Shown: in pieces, positions 25,980 to 35,069 of the stretch
Layout of the letters: every line of letters starts with the position of its first letter
Numbering within the stretch: position 1 is the first letter of the stretch
NCBI GenBank assembly: GCA_005885555.1
Contig: VAWN01000089.1
Span: 1 to 44,670, forward strand
Direction of reading: 5' to 3'
DNA from: Actinomycetota bacterium
GTDB taxonomy: Bacteria; Actinomycetota; Actinomycetes; Mycobacteriales; Micromonosporaceae
DNA: 44,670 nucleotides
Made by a program: the position numbers and the translations under genes
Notes under the pieces: model-generated
Seen by the model: the letters and a program-made list of their open reading frames with translations, nothing else
What the model was told of the DNA's origin: nothing
Database searches by the model: none

Positions 25980-26208
25980 TCGCTCACAGTGCGGCAACGG
26001 AGTCTTGGCGTTAGGCACGCCTCACCCCGTGTGGTTGTCAGGCACGCGCCATCGAGGGCGGTATGGTCGCCTCGCGTTGGCGCGGGGGCCTCCGGCAGGA
26101 GAGGTGGGCGACGATGCTAGACCTGACACTGGTGCGTCGGCAGGCGGGTCGGGGAACGTGGTACGGCTCGGCGCGCTCATGACGCGATCGATCACTGAGA
26201 GGACCAGC

Positions 26209-27468
26209 ATGACTAGGCGCATCACGGCGCTCGCGGTCGCTGCCGTCACCCTGGTAGCGGGTACGGCAGCGTGTAGCAAGTCCGGGGGCAGCGGTAGTAG
26301 TAGCAACAAAACCCTGATTGTCGGCGTGGACCTGCCGTTCCAGGGTGACTCGGCAGACACCTCCAACGCCACGTTGAATGCCATGAAGATCTATCTCGAC
26401 TCGGTCGGCGGCAAGGCCGGGAAGTACAAGGTCGAGCTGAAGCAGTACGACGACTCCACCGCCGCGGCCGGCAAGTGGGACGACGCGACCTGTAACAAGA
26501 ACGCCGACGCGCATGTGGCCAACGCCGACGAGGTCGCCGTGATGGGCACCTACAACTCCGGCTGCGCCAAGCTCGAGGTGCCTAAGCTCAACCAGGACCC
26601 CAACGGTCCGATGCTGATGGTCTCCCATGCGAACACCAACGTCGGCCTGACCAACAAGTTGGAGTCCGGCGAGCCCGAGAAGTACTACCCGACCGGCAAG
26701 CGCAACTACGCTCGGGTGATCACCACCGATGACAAGCAGGGCCAGGCGGGAGCGCAGTTCGCCGCGAAGGACCTCAACGTGAAGCGGTGCGTCGTGATCA
26801 ACGACACGGAGACGTACGGGGCCGGCGTTGCCAAGGCCTTCGCCGACGAGGCGACCAAGCAGGGCATCACGGTTCTCGGGAACACCGGCTGGGACGCAAA
26901 GCAGCCCAACTACACCGCGCTCTTCACCGGCATCAAGGCACAGAACCCCGACTGCGTCTACCTCGGTGGGATCTACGACAACAACGGCGGTCAGCTGATC
27001 AAGGACAAGGTCGCCGTGCTCGGGGACAATACCAAGGTCAAGCTGATCGGTCCCGACGGCTTCACCGGGTATCCCGCGGAGGACAAGTTGCCCGAGGCGG
27101 ACGCCATGTACTTCACCTACCCGGGCCTCGACCAGACCCAGATCGCCGCGGCGGGCGGCACCGGCGCCAAGATGCTGCAGACCTACCAGAGCAAGTACAA
27201 CGGCCCGCCGCCGTCCAACTACGTCGCGTACGGCGTCCTCGCGCTGCAGGTGATCCTGGCCGCGATCGCGAAGTCCGACGGTACCCGCAAGGGAGTGCGG
27301 GACGCGGTCTTCGAGGGCGATGGTGTCAGCGTTCCGGCCAGTGACTCCGTCATCGGCAAGGACATCAAGATCGACACCAAGACCGGCGACGTCGCAACCA
27401 CGTACATCTCGATCCTCAACATGAAGCAGCAGAAGGAAACGTTCCTGAAGCCGTACTCCCTCGGCTGA
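26209..27468 (+). CDS. livK: Branched-chain amino acid ABC transporter, substrate-binding lipoprotein (LivK)
   Basis: A 419-aa type I periplasmic-binding-fold protein. The signal peptide ends in lipobox VAGTAAC, so it is lipid-anchored outside the membrane. LIVGVDLPFQGDSADTSNAT, DDATCNKNADAHVANADEVA, YARVITTDDKQGQAGAQFAA and CVVINDTETYGAGVAKAFAD are the family's characteristic strands and ligand-facing loops. ATG 26209 follows GAGAGGA. It feeds the LivHMGF transporter downstream. The annotated ligand class (branched-chain amino acids) is by family; related proteins also bind amides or urea. A strong stem-loop after the gene probably lets it be expressed more highly than the membrane components. 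Confidence 0.93.
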   Translation: MTRRITALAVAAVTLVAGTAACSKSGGSGSSSNKTLIVGVDLPFQGDSADTSNATLNAMKIYLDSVGGKAGKYKVELKQYDDSTAAAGKWDDATCNKNADAHVANADEVAVMGTYNSGCAKLEVPKLNQDPNGPMLMVSHANTNVGLTNKLESGEPEKYYPTGKRNYARVITTDDKQGQAGAQFAAKDLNVKRCVVINDTETYGAGVAKAFADEATKQGITVLGNTGWDAKQPNYTALFTGIKAQNPDCVYLGGIYDNNGGQLIKDKVAVLGDNTKVKLIGPDGFTGYPAEDKLPEADAMYFTYPGLDQTQIAAAGGTGAKMLQTYQSKYNGPPPSNYVAYGVLALQVILAAIAKSDGTRKGVRDAVFEGDGVSVPASDSVIGKDIKIDTKTGDVATTYISILNMKQQKETFLKPYSLG

Positions 27469-27485
27469 CCCTCAACGCCATAGAG

Positions 27486-27520
27486 TCCGGTGTGGCGCCT
27501 CGTCGAGGCGCCACACCGGA
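27486..27520 (+). terminator. 17-bp perfect stem-loop between livK and livH
   Basis: TCCGGTGTGGCGCCTCG and its exact inverse are separated by one base. No T-tract follows. In the middle of an operon it is best read as a partial terminator or 3'-end stabiliser that raises binding-protein mRNA over that of the permease genes, as known for other binding-protein operons. Confidence 0.7.
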
Positions 27521-27573
27521 GCACTTTCCCCGGCCGGGTCGCGAGGCAGCCCCGGCGAGCGCAAGGAGTCCCT

Positions 27574-28620
27574 TTGACGTCATCCGCACCAGCGGTCCGG
27601 TCCCCCCAACTGGCGGTACGCGCCAGGGCCGTCGCGGGCCGGGCAGCTGCCATCCTCGTCCTTGCCGTCGGTGCGGTGTGGCTCGCCGTCAACCTGTTCC
27701 ACGCCCCGACGCAGTTCTTCCAGTCGGCGGTGTACGGGCTGCGCAACGGCGTGCTGTACGCGCTGATCGCCCTCGGGTACACGCTCGTCTACGGCATCAT
27801 CGAGTTGATCAACTTCGCTCACGGCGACCTGTTCATGCTCGGTACCCTGTTCAGCGCGTTCACCCTGACTGGCCTGGGCCTGACCGTCTCGAGCCCGAAG
27901 GGCTGGCTGGGCTTCGTGCTCGTACTCGTGCTGGCCATGATCTTCTGCGCGAGCATCAACGTCACGATCGAGTTCCTCGCCTACCGTCGCCTACGCCGGG
28001 CGCCCAAGCTGGCCCCACTGATCACCGCGGTCGGGATGAGCTTCATCCTGCAGTTCGTCGGCCTGCGCTGGAACGGGTCCACTCCGCGGCTGTGGCCCAG
28101 CGTGCTGCCCGCCGGTCACTTCCAGATCGGAGGTGTCAACATCGACTACAACATCCTCGTGGTCATCACGGTGACGGCCGGCCTGCTGGCGCTCATGACC
28201 TGGATCGTGACGAGCACCCGCACCGGCAAGGCGATGCGCGCCACCGCCCAGGACCAGGACGCCGCCCGACTCATGGGGATCAACGTCAACCGGATCATCT
28301 CCTTCACCTTCGCCATGGGCGGGGCGCTGGCCGGTGCGGCCGGCATCCTCTATCAGCAGACAGTCGGCACCACCCGGTACAACGCCGGCTTCCAACTGGG
28401 CCTCATCGCCTTCACCGCGGCGGTGCTCGGTGGCATCGGCAACCTGGCCGGCGCAGTGCTGGGTGGCGTCCTGATCGGGGTGATCCAGGGCCTGAACGAC
28501 GGGCTGCCGTACGCGTTCGGTCAGGAATGGTCGCAATCGGTGGTGTTCGCGATCCTGATCATGCTCATGGTGTTCAAGCCGACCGGCCTGCTTGGCCAGA
28601 ACATCGGGGAGAAGGTATGA
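27574..28620 (+). CDS. livH: Branched-chain amino acid ABC transporter permease LivH
   Basis: Integral membrane permease of 348 aa with about eight hydrophobic segments. VYGLRNGVLYALIALGYTLV, YGIIELINFAHGDLFMLG is the strongly conserved N-terminal signature, and AQDQDAARLMGINVNRIISF is the EAA-like cytoplasmic loop that contacts the ATPase. TTG 27574 is chosen as start because AAGGAG lies 5 bases upstream and no ATG fits. An N-terminal extension of about 40 residues precedes the first typical segment. The stop overlaps the livM start as ATGA. Confidence 0.92.
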   Translation: MTSSAPAVRSPQLAVRARAVAGRAAAILVLAVGAVWLAVNLFHAPTQFFQSAVYGLRNGVLYALIALGYTLVYGIIELINFAHGDLFMLGTLFSAFTLTGLGLTVSSPKGWLGFVLVLVLAMIFCASINVTIEFLAYRRLRRAPKLAPLITAVGMSFILQFVGLRWNGSTPRLWPSVLPAGHFQIGGVNIDYNILVVITVTAGLLALMTWIVTSTRTGKAMRATAQDQDAARLMGINVNRIISFTFAMGGALAGAAGILYQQTVGTTRYNAGFQLGLIAFTAAVLGGIGNLAGAVLGGVLIGVIQGLNDGLPYAFGQEWSQSVVFAILIMLMVFKPTGLLGQNIGEKV

Positions 28621-29912
28621 GCTTCGCTGAACCTCTCCCCAGGGAGAGCAAGCCACGCGGGCGGATGCGCCGACGCCTCCGGTTCACTTGGCCGTTGTTC
28701 TTCGCCGCGCTGGCGATCGGGGCGTTCATCTTCTACTACGTGCTCACGCTGGGATACCTCGACCCTGCGGTGAACGACTTCGTACAGCAGTGGTTCCCGC
28801 TGGTCTCGATCAACGAGGCGCTGGTCTGGGTCATGGCGGCACTCGGTCTCAATATCGTCGTCGGCTACGCCGGACTGCTCGACCTCGGCTTCGTCGCTTT
28901 CTGGGCGATCGGCGGGTACGTCGCCGGCTGGCTGATGTCCGGCTTCTTCGACAAGGCCCACGTCAACGTGCTGGGCAACCCCGCACCGTTCATCGTGGGC
29001 GGCATCCACATCAACTTCTGGCTCGTCGTCATAGCCGGCGCGGCCGTCTGCGCGTTCTTCGGCGTGCTCATCGGCGCGCCGACGCTGCGGCTGCGCAGTG
29101 ACTACCTGGCTCTTGTCACGCTCGGGTTCGGCGAGATAATCCCTCAGGTCTTCCACAACGGCGACGACGTGGGCGGGCTGAACATCTCCAACGGCACCAA
29201 GGGCATCTCCCCGATCGATCCGGTGAAGAGCCTGTCGATCAGCCAGCAGGGCGTCACGTTCAAGTCGCTGGGCCCGTTCGACCACCTCTCCCGGTACCTC
29301 ATCTTCGTGGTCCTGACCATTCTCATCGTCTTCATGTCGTTGCGGCTGCGCGAAGGTCGGCTGGGGCGTGCGTGGCTGGCGATCCGCGAGGACGAGCTGG
29401 CGGCCAGCGCGATGGGCGTACCGCTGATGCGCACGAAACTGGCCGCCTACGGCATCGGTGCGGTGGCCGGAGGCGTGGCCGGCGTGGCATTCGCGGCGCA
29501 TGTCAGCGGCGTACTGCCGGACCGCTTCCAGTTCTCCATCTCGATCACGTTGCTGGCCATGGTGGTGCTCGGCGGGATGGGCAACGTGTGGGGCGTGATG
29601 CTCGGCGCGTTGGTGCTTGCCTGGTTCAACTCGACCGGCCTGCCCCAGCTCGGCGACACCTTCAACAGCACGTTCGGCACCAGCATCAACTTCCCGTCGT
29701 ACAGCTTCCTGTTCTTCGGCGGCACGCTGGTGCTCATGATGCTGTTCCGTCGGGAAGGCTTCCTGCCGGAGAGCCGCACCCGCCTGGTGCTGCGCGAGCC
29801 GGAGCGCACTGACATGGAGGCGCTGGGCAGCGACATCGAGGAGCAGGCACCGGAGCTGGACGGCATGCGCATCGGCGGCAAGAGCGGCGACGATGAGGGA
29901 GCCCGGCTATGA
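28617..29912 (+). CDS. livM: Branched-chain amino acid ABC transporter permease LivM
   Basis: Second permease of 431 aa. LGLNIVVGYAGLLDLGFVAF is the family signature, LRLRSDYLALVTLGFGEIIP the following conserved helix, and AIREDELAASAMGVPLMRTK the EAA-like loop. The C-terminal tail (about 390-431) is acidic and charged (EALGSDIEEQAPELDGMR), longer than in enteric LivM and probably cytoplasmic. Start ATG overlaps livH (ATGA) and its own stop overlaps livG (ATGA), so the three are translationally coupled. Confidence 0.93.
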   Translation: MSFAEPLPRESKPRGRMRRRLRFTWPLFFAALAIGAFIFYYVLTLGYLDPAVNDFVQQWFPLVSINEALVWVMAALGLNIVVGYAGLLDLGFVAFWAIGGYVAGWLMSGFFDKAHVNVLGNPAPFIVGGIHINFWLVVIAGAAVCAFFGVLIGAPTLRLRSDYLALVTLGFGEIIPQVFHNGDDVGGLNISNGTKGISPIDPVKSLSISQQGVTFKSLGPFDHLSRYLIFVVLTILIVFMSLRLREGRLGRAWLAIREDELAASAMGVPLMRTKLAAYGIGAVAGGVAGVAFAAHVSGVLPDRFQFSISITLLAMVVLGGMGNVWGVMLGALVLAWFNSTGLPQLGDTFNSTFGTSINFPSYSFLFFGGTLVLMMLFRREGFLPESRTRLVLREPERTDMEALGSDIEEQAPELDGMRIGGKSGDDEGARL

Positions 29913-30727
29913 GCGCCGAGACGTTGACGCAGACAGCGACGCCGGCGGCACTGCTGGCCGAAGAGATCACCGTGAGGTTCGGCGGCCTGGTCGCCGTCGA
30001 CAGTGTCAGCTTCACCATCCCCGAACAGGGGATTGTCAGCCTCATCGGACCGAACGGGGCCGGCAAGACGACCTTCTTCAATGCGCTCACCGGGCTCTAC
30101 AAGGTCGCCCATGGTCGGGTCCTGCTCGGTGGCCGCAACGTGACCGGCCTGTCCCCGAGCAAGATCGCTTCCCTGGGCATCGCGCGCACCTTTCAGAACA
30201 TCCGGCTCTTCGGCCTGATGACAGCGGAAGAGAACGTCAAGGTGGCGATGCACTCGCGGCTGAAAGCCGGGATCGTGCGCACTGTCCTGCGCACTCCCCG
30301 GCAGCGCCGCGAGGAACGCGCCGCGCACGATGAGGCGCTGGAGTTGCTGGACTTCGTGGGCATCGGCAAGACGGCCGACGAGTACGCCCGCAACCTGTCC
30401 TACGGTGACCAGCGGCGGCTGGAGGTGGCCCGGGCTCTCGCACTCCAGCCCCGCGTCCTCCTGCTCGACGAGCCGACGGCCGGTATGAACCCGCGCGAGT
30501 CGGCGGTCTTCGTCGACTTTGTGCACCGGGTACGCGACGAGAAGCGGGTCTCGGTCCTGCTCATCGAGCACGACATGAGCGTGGTCATGCGGGTCTCCGA
30601 GCGCATCACCGTACTCGACCGGGGCACGAAGATCGCCGAGGGCTCGGCGGACGACGTCAAGGCCGACCCTCGGGTCATCGAGGCCTACCTCGGCAAGTCG
30701 GGCGAGGAGGTCGGCGATGACGAGTAG
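29909..30727 (+). CDS. livG: Branched-chain amino acid ABC transporter ATP-binding protein LivG
   Basis: ABC ATPase of 272 aa: Walker A GPNGAGKTT, Q-loop in FQNIRLFGLMTAEENV, signature NLSYGDQRR, Walker B VLLLDEPTAGMNP and switch His in LIEHDMSVVM. The signature LSYGDQRR and the C-terminal extension are those of LivG rather than LivF. A 15-residue N-terminal leader precedes the ABC domain. It powers transport together with LivF. Its stop codon lies 11 bases inside livF. Confidence 0.93.
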   Translation: MSAETLTQTATPAALLAEEITVRFGGLVAVDSVSFTIPEQGIVSLIGPNGAGKTTFFNALTGLYKVAHGRVLLGGRNVTGLSPSKIASLGIARTFQNIRLFGLMTAEENVKVAMHSRLKAGIVRTVLRTPRQRREERAAHDEALELLDFVGIGKTADEYARNLSYGDQRRLEVARALALQPRVLLLDEPTAGMNPRESAVFVDFVHRVRDEKRVSVLLIEHDMSVVMRVSERITVLDRGTKIAEGSADDVKADPRVIEAYLGKSGEEVGDDE

Positions 30728-31445
30728 TAACGGCCAGCCCCTGCTGGCCCTCGACGACGTGCACGTCTACTACGGCAACATCGCCGCGGTGAAGGGGCTG
30801 ACGATGACCGTCATGCCCGGTGAGATCGTCACGCTCATCGGGTCCAACGGCGCCGGCAAGTCCACGACGCTGCGGACGATCTCCGGCCTGCTGCGGCCCC
30901 GCCAGGGACACGTCACGTTCGAGGGCAAGCGGATCGACCGGACCGCGGCAGACGAGATCGTCCGGCGCGGGATCGCCCAGTCGCCGGAGGGCCGGCGGAT
31001 CTTCCCGCGGATGACCGTGTCGGAAAACCTCGACCTCGGCGCGTTCCTGCGCAAGGACCGCGACAGGATCGCCGCCGACCGGGAACGGGTACTGGAGCTG
31101 TTCCCGCGGCTGCGCGAGCGGATCACCCAGAAGGCCGGCACGATGTCCGGCGGCGAGCAGCAGATGCTTGCCGTCGCCCGGGCGCTCATGGCCAAGCCGA
31201 AGCTGCTCCTGCTCGACGAGCCGTCGATGGGGCTGGCACCGGTACTCGTTGATCTGATCTTCGAGACGATCAGCACCATCCGGGAGGGCGGCACCACCGT
31301 GTTGCTGGTGGAGCAGAACGCGCTGGCCGCGTTGCGCGTCGCGGACCGCGCGTACGTGCTGGAGTCGGGGCTGCTCAACCTGGAGGGCTCGGCGCGTGAA
31401 CTGGCCCGCGACCCGGAAGTGGTGCGAGCCTATCTGGGTGGTTAG
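30717..31445 (+). CDS. livF: Branched-chain amino acid ABC transporter ATP-binding protein LivF
   Basis: ABC ATPase of 242 aa: Walker A GSNGAGKST, signature MSGGEQQMLAVARALM, Walker B LLLLDEPSMGLAP, and H-loop position LLVEQNALAAL, where Gln-Asn replaces His as usual in LivF. The YYGNIAAVKG start and LESGLLNLEGSA end are typical. It overlaps livG by 11 bases and is the last gene of the operon, being followed at once by a strong stem-loop. Confidence 0.93.
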   Translation: MTSSNGQPLLALDDVHVYYGNIAAVKGLTMTVMPGEIVTLIGSNGAGKSTTLRTISGLLRPRQGHVTFEGKRIDRTAADEIVRRGIAQSPEGRRIFPRMTVSENLDLGAFLRKDRDRIAADRERVLELFPRLRERITQKAGTMSGGEQQMLAVARALMAKPKLLLLDEPSMGLAPVLVDLIFETISTIREGGTTVLLVEQNALAALRVADRAYVLESGLLNLEGSARELARDPEVVRAYLGG

Positions 31446-31453
31446 GACGCCGG

Positions 31454-31479
31454 CCGGGGGGCGGCACGCCGCCCCCCGG
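31454..31479 (+). terminator. GC-rich stem-loop ending the liv operon
   Basis: A 12-bp perfect stem (CCGGGGGGCGGC with its inverse) and a 2-base turn lie 8 bases after the livF stop and end exactly one base before an ATG that starts the next gene. It can terminate the operon transcript; it also occupies the place where that next gene's ribosome site should be. Confidence 0.65.
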
Positions 31480-32376
31480 ATGCGCGCGCTGGTCGGGCTG
31501 GCCGTCGTGCTCGCCCTGGTCGCCGGCTGCACCAGGGGCGGGGGTACCCGCAGCGCCCCCGCACCGTCGACCACGGTGGACTCGACGCTGGCCGCACAGG
31601 TACCCGCGCCGATCCGGTCCGCCCGCATGGTCATCGTCGCCACCGACCCGATCTACCAGCCGAGCGAGTTCCTCGCCCCGGACAAGGCGCTCGCCGGGTT
31701 CGATGTCGACCTGTTCAACGCGGTGGCCGGCAAGCTGGCGCTGAAGACCGAGTGGAAGACCGCCGACTTCGACGACATCATCCCCGGCGTGGCCGCCGGC
31801 AGGTACCACCTCGGCGTGTCCTCGTTCACCATCCGGCCGGACCGGGAGGAGCAGGTGACGATGGTGTCGTACTTCGCCGCCGGTACCCAGTGGGCGGCCC
31901 GGCCCGGCGTCGCGATCGACCCGGACGACGCCTGCGGGAAGCGGGTCGCCGTGCAGTCCTCGACGCTCCAGGTGAACGACCTCGCTACCCGGTCCGCCGC
32001 CTGTACCGCGGCCGGCAAGCCGGCGATCCAGGCCGACGAATACCTGAAGCAGGCCGACCTGGCCACGGCGGTCAGCAGCGGCAAGGACGACGCGCTGATC
32101 GCCGACTCGCCGGTGTCCGGGTACGCGGTCAAGCAGTCGGGCGGCACGCTGACCCTGGTCGGCCGGCTGTACCAGGCGGTGCGGTACGGGTACGTCCTGC
32201 CCAGGGACGAGACCGACTTCGGGCAGGCGCTGGCGCGGGCGCTGCGGCAGCTGATGGTCGAGGGCACCTACGCCGCCATCCTCGACAAGTGGGGCGTCAG
32301 CGCCGGCGCGATCAGTGATCCCGCGGTGAACCCGGTGGTACCGAGCGCGAGCGCCAGTGCCAGTCCAGGCCCGTGA
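31480..32376 (+). CDS. Amino-acid-binding lipoprotein (SBP family 3), orphan
   Basis: A 298-aa solute-binding protein of the glutamate/glutamine type. Signal peptide with lipobox LVAGC at residues 14-18; RMVIVATDPIYQPSEFLAPD, KALAGFDVDLFNAVAGKLAL, FDDIIPGVAAGRYHLGVSSF, CGKRVAVQSSTLQ and VRYGYVLPRDETDFGQALAR are family landmarks (PF00497). No permease or ATPase genes of this class lie beside it, so it must work with a distant transporter or as a sensor. The ATG at 31480 has no ribosome site because a stem-loop fills the upstream bases; leaderless initiation or an earlier GTG at 31438 are possible. Confidence 0.85.
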   Translation: MRALVGLAVVLALVAGCTRGGGTRSAPAPSTTVDSTLAAQVPAPIRSARMVIVATDPIYQPSEFLAPDKALAGFDVDLFNAVAGKLALKTEWKTADFDDIIPGVAAGRYHLGVSSFTIRPDREEQVTMVSYFAAGTQWAARPGVAIDPDDACGKRVAVQSSTLQVNDLATRSAACTAAGKPAIQADEYLKQADLATAVSSGKDDALIADSPVSGYAVKQSGGTLTLVGRLYQAVRYGYVLPRDETDFGQALARALRQLMVEGTYAAILDKWGVSAGAISDPAVNPVVPSASASASPGP

Positions 32377-32424
32377 CGTGGCGCGGGCGCGGACTGTCAC
32401 ACCCGGCGACTAGGCTCGCCAAGC

Positions 32425-35069
32425 GTGAGTACCGCAACGCCCCGCCTCCTGCTGCTGGACGGGCATTCCCTGGCATACCGTGCGTTCTTCGCGCTGCCGC
32501 CGGAGAACTTCTCCACCACGACCGGCCAGCACACCAACGCCGTCTACGGCTTCACCTCCATGCTGATCAACGTGCTGCGCGACGAGAAGCCCACGCACAT
32601 CGCGGTCGCCTTCGACGTCGCCCGGCACTCGTTCCGCACCGAGCAGTACGCCGAGTACAAGGCCGGCCGGTCGGCGAGCCCGGCGCCGTTCGAGGGGCAG
32701 ATCAGCCTGGTCAAGGAGGTGCTGGCGGCGCTGCGCATCCCGGTGGTGGAGAAGGCCGGCTACGAGGCCGACGACGTCATCGCGACGCTCGCCTGCCGGG
32801 CCCGCGACGCCGGCTTCCAGGTGCTGATCTGCAGTGGCGACCGCGACGTGTTCCAACTGGTCGGCGACCAGGTCACCGTGCTCTACCCGATCCGTGGCGT
32901 CTCCGAACTGTCCCGGATGGACCCGGCCGCGGTGACCCAGCGGTACGGCATCGGCCCGGAGCGCTACCGCGACCTGGCCGCGCTGGTCGGTGAGTCCAGC
33001 GACAACCTGCCCGGCATCCCCGGGGTCGGGCCGAAGACGGCGGCCAAGTGGATCACGCAGTTCGGCTCGCTGGACGAGGTCGTCGAGCACGTCGACGAGA
33101 TCAAGGGCAAGGCGGGCGACTCGCTGCGCGCGGGCCTGGCCGACGTGCTGCGCAACTACCAGCTCAACTGCCTGGTCAGCGACCTGGAGCTACCGCTGGC
33201 GGTGGACGCGACGTTGTGGCACGGCTGGGACCGCGAGGCGGTGCACCGGGTGTTCGACGCGCTGGAGTTCCGCATCCTGCGCGAGCGGCTCTACCAGTAC
33301 CTGGAAGCGGTCGAGCCGGAGGCGGAGTCCGGGTTCGACCTGTCCGGCGCGATCCTCGGCGCCGGAGCTGTGGCGGGGTGGCTGGCCGAGCACGCTCCGA
33401 CGGGTACCCCGGTGGGGGTGGCGGTGGCCGGCACCTTCGGCCGGGGCACCGGCAACCTGACCGGGATCGCGGTCGCGACCGCCGCCGGTGCGGCGGCGTG
33501 GCTCGACCCGGCGGCGCTGGACGAGGCCGACGAGGCGGCGGTCGGCGCCTGGCTGGCCGCGGACGACCGGCCCAAGGTGCTGCACGACGCCAAGCCGGCC
33601 CTGCTCGCGTTCGGCGAGCGCGGCTGGGCGCTGCACGGCATCGCCACCGACACCGCGCTCGCCGCCTACCTCGCCCGGCCCGACCAGCGCTCCTACGACC
33701 TGACCGACCTCGCGCTGCGCTACCTGCAACGCGAACTGCGGGTGGAGGCGCCCGACGACGGCCAGCTCACCCTCGACGGGATGGGCGACAGCGAGGAGGC
33801 CGAGCGCAACCTGATGCTGCGCGCGCGGGCCACTCTCGACCTGGCCGACGCGATCAACGCCGAGCTCGCCCGCGACGGCGACCAGGCGCAGCGGCTGCTG
33901 CGCGAGATCGAGCTGCCGCTGGTCTACGTGCTGGCCGGGATGGAACGGTCCGGCATCGCCGCGGACACCCACTACCTGTCGGAGCTGGAGGCGAAGTTCG
34001 CCGGCGAGGTGAAGGCGGCCGCCCAGGCGGCATACGAGGTGATCGGGCGGGAGTTCAACCTCGGTTCGCCCAAGCAGCTGCAGGAGATCCTGTTCGGCGA
34101 GCTCAACCTGCCGAAGACACGGCGCATCAAGAGCGGGTACACCACCGATGCCGACGCGCTGACCTGGTTGTACGCGCAGACGCAGCACCCGCTGCTGGCG
34201 CACCTGCTGCGGCACCGCGACGTGGCGCGGCTCAAGTCCACAGTGGACGGCCTGCTCAAGTCGGTCAGCGACGACGGGCGCATCCACACCACGTTCAACC
34301 AGACCGTGGCCGCCACCGGCCGGCTGTCGAGCACCGACCCCAACCTGCAGAACATCCCGATCCGCACCGAGGAGGGCCGGCTGATCCGGCGCGCGTTCGT
34401 CGTCAGCCCGGGGTTCGAGACGCTCACCTGTCCAAGGACGAGGCGCTGATCGAGGCGTTCTGGTCCGGGTTCGACTTCCACGCGGCCACCGCGTCGTCGG
34501 TCTTCAACGTCGACCCGACCGAGATCAGCCACGAGCAGCGGCGCCGGATCAAGGCGATGAACTACGGCCTGGCCTACGGGCTGTCCTCCTACGGGCTGGC
34601 CCAGCAACTGGGCATCACGCCGGCCGAGGCGCTGGTACTGATGGAGGAGTACTTCAGCCGGTTCGGCGGGGTACGCGACTATCTGCACCAGGTGGTGGCG
34701 CAGGCGCGGCGCGACGGGTACACCCAGACGGTGCTCGGCCGGCGGCGCTACCTGCTCGACCTGACCAGCGACAACCGGCAGCGGCGGGAGATGGCCGAGC
34801 GGATGGCGCTCAACGCGCCGATCCAGGGTTCGGCCGCCGACATCATCAAGGCCGCGATGCTGCGGGTCGACGCGGCGCTGCGTGCGGCCGGGCTGCGCTC
34901 GCGGATGCTGCTGCAGGTGCACGACGAGCTGGTCTTCGAGGTCGCGCCGGGGGAGCGGGAGGCGCTGGAGGCGCTGGTCCGGGAGCAGATGGGCGGCGCC
35001 TACCCGCTCGACGTGCCGCTGGAGGTGTCCATCGGTGCCGGTCGCGACTGGGACGCCGCCGACCACTGA
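32425..35069 (+). CDS. polA: DNA polymerase I, reading frame broken at polymerase motif A
   Basis: GTG 32425 begins a PolA: 5' nuclease domain (about 1-300, LLLLDGHSLAYRAFFALPPE, YEADDVIATLACRA, SGDRDVFQLV), degenerate 3'-5' exonuclease domain (about 310-480) and polymerase domain (RLSSTDPNLQNIPIRTEEGR). After GFETL at 34425 the sequence jumps to HLSKDEALIEAFWSGFDFHA in another frame; the roughly 14 residues in between, motif A with catalytic Asp (DYSQIE in relatives), are missing, equal to about 43 bp. Motif B (RRRIKAMNYGLAYGLSSYG) and motif C (QVHDELVFE) remain downstream. As it stands only a 674-aa protein without polymerase activity can be made. Sequence error is likely. Confidence 0.9.

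Noticed and set aside
25915-26208. N-terminal extension of LivK from ATG 25915
   Set aside because: It crosses the -35/-10 promoter and is not protein-like; the lipoprotein signal begins at 26209 with its own ribosome site.
28521-29501. Long antisense frame in livM
   Set aside because: Rich in Arg, Asp and His as expected for the complement of membrane-protein codons; no domain.
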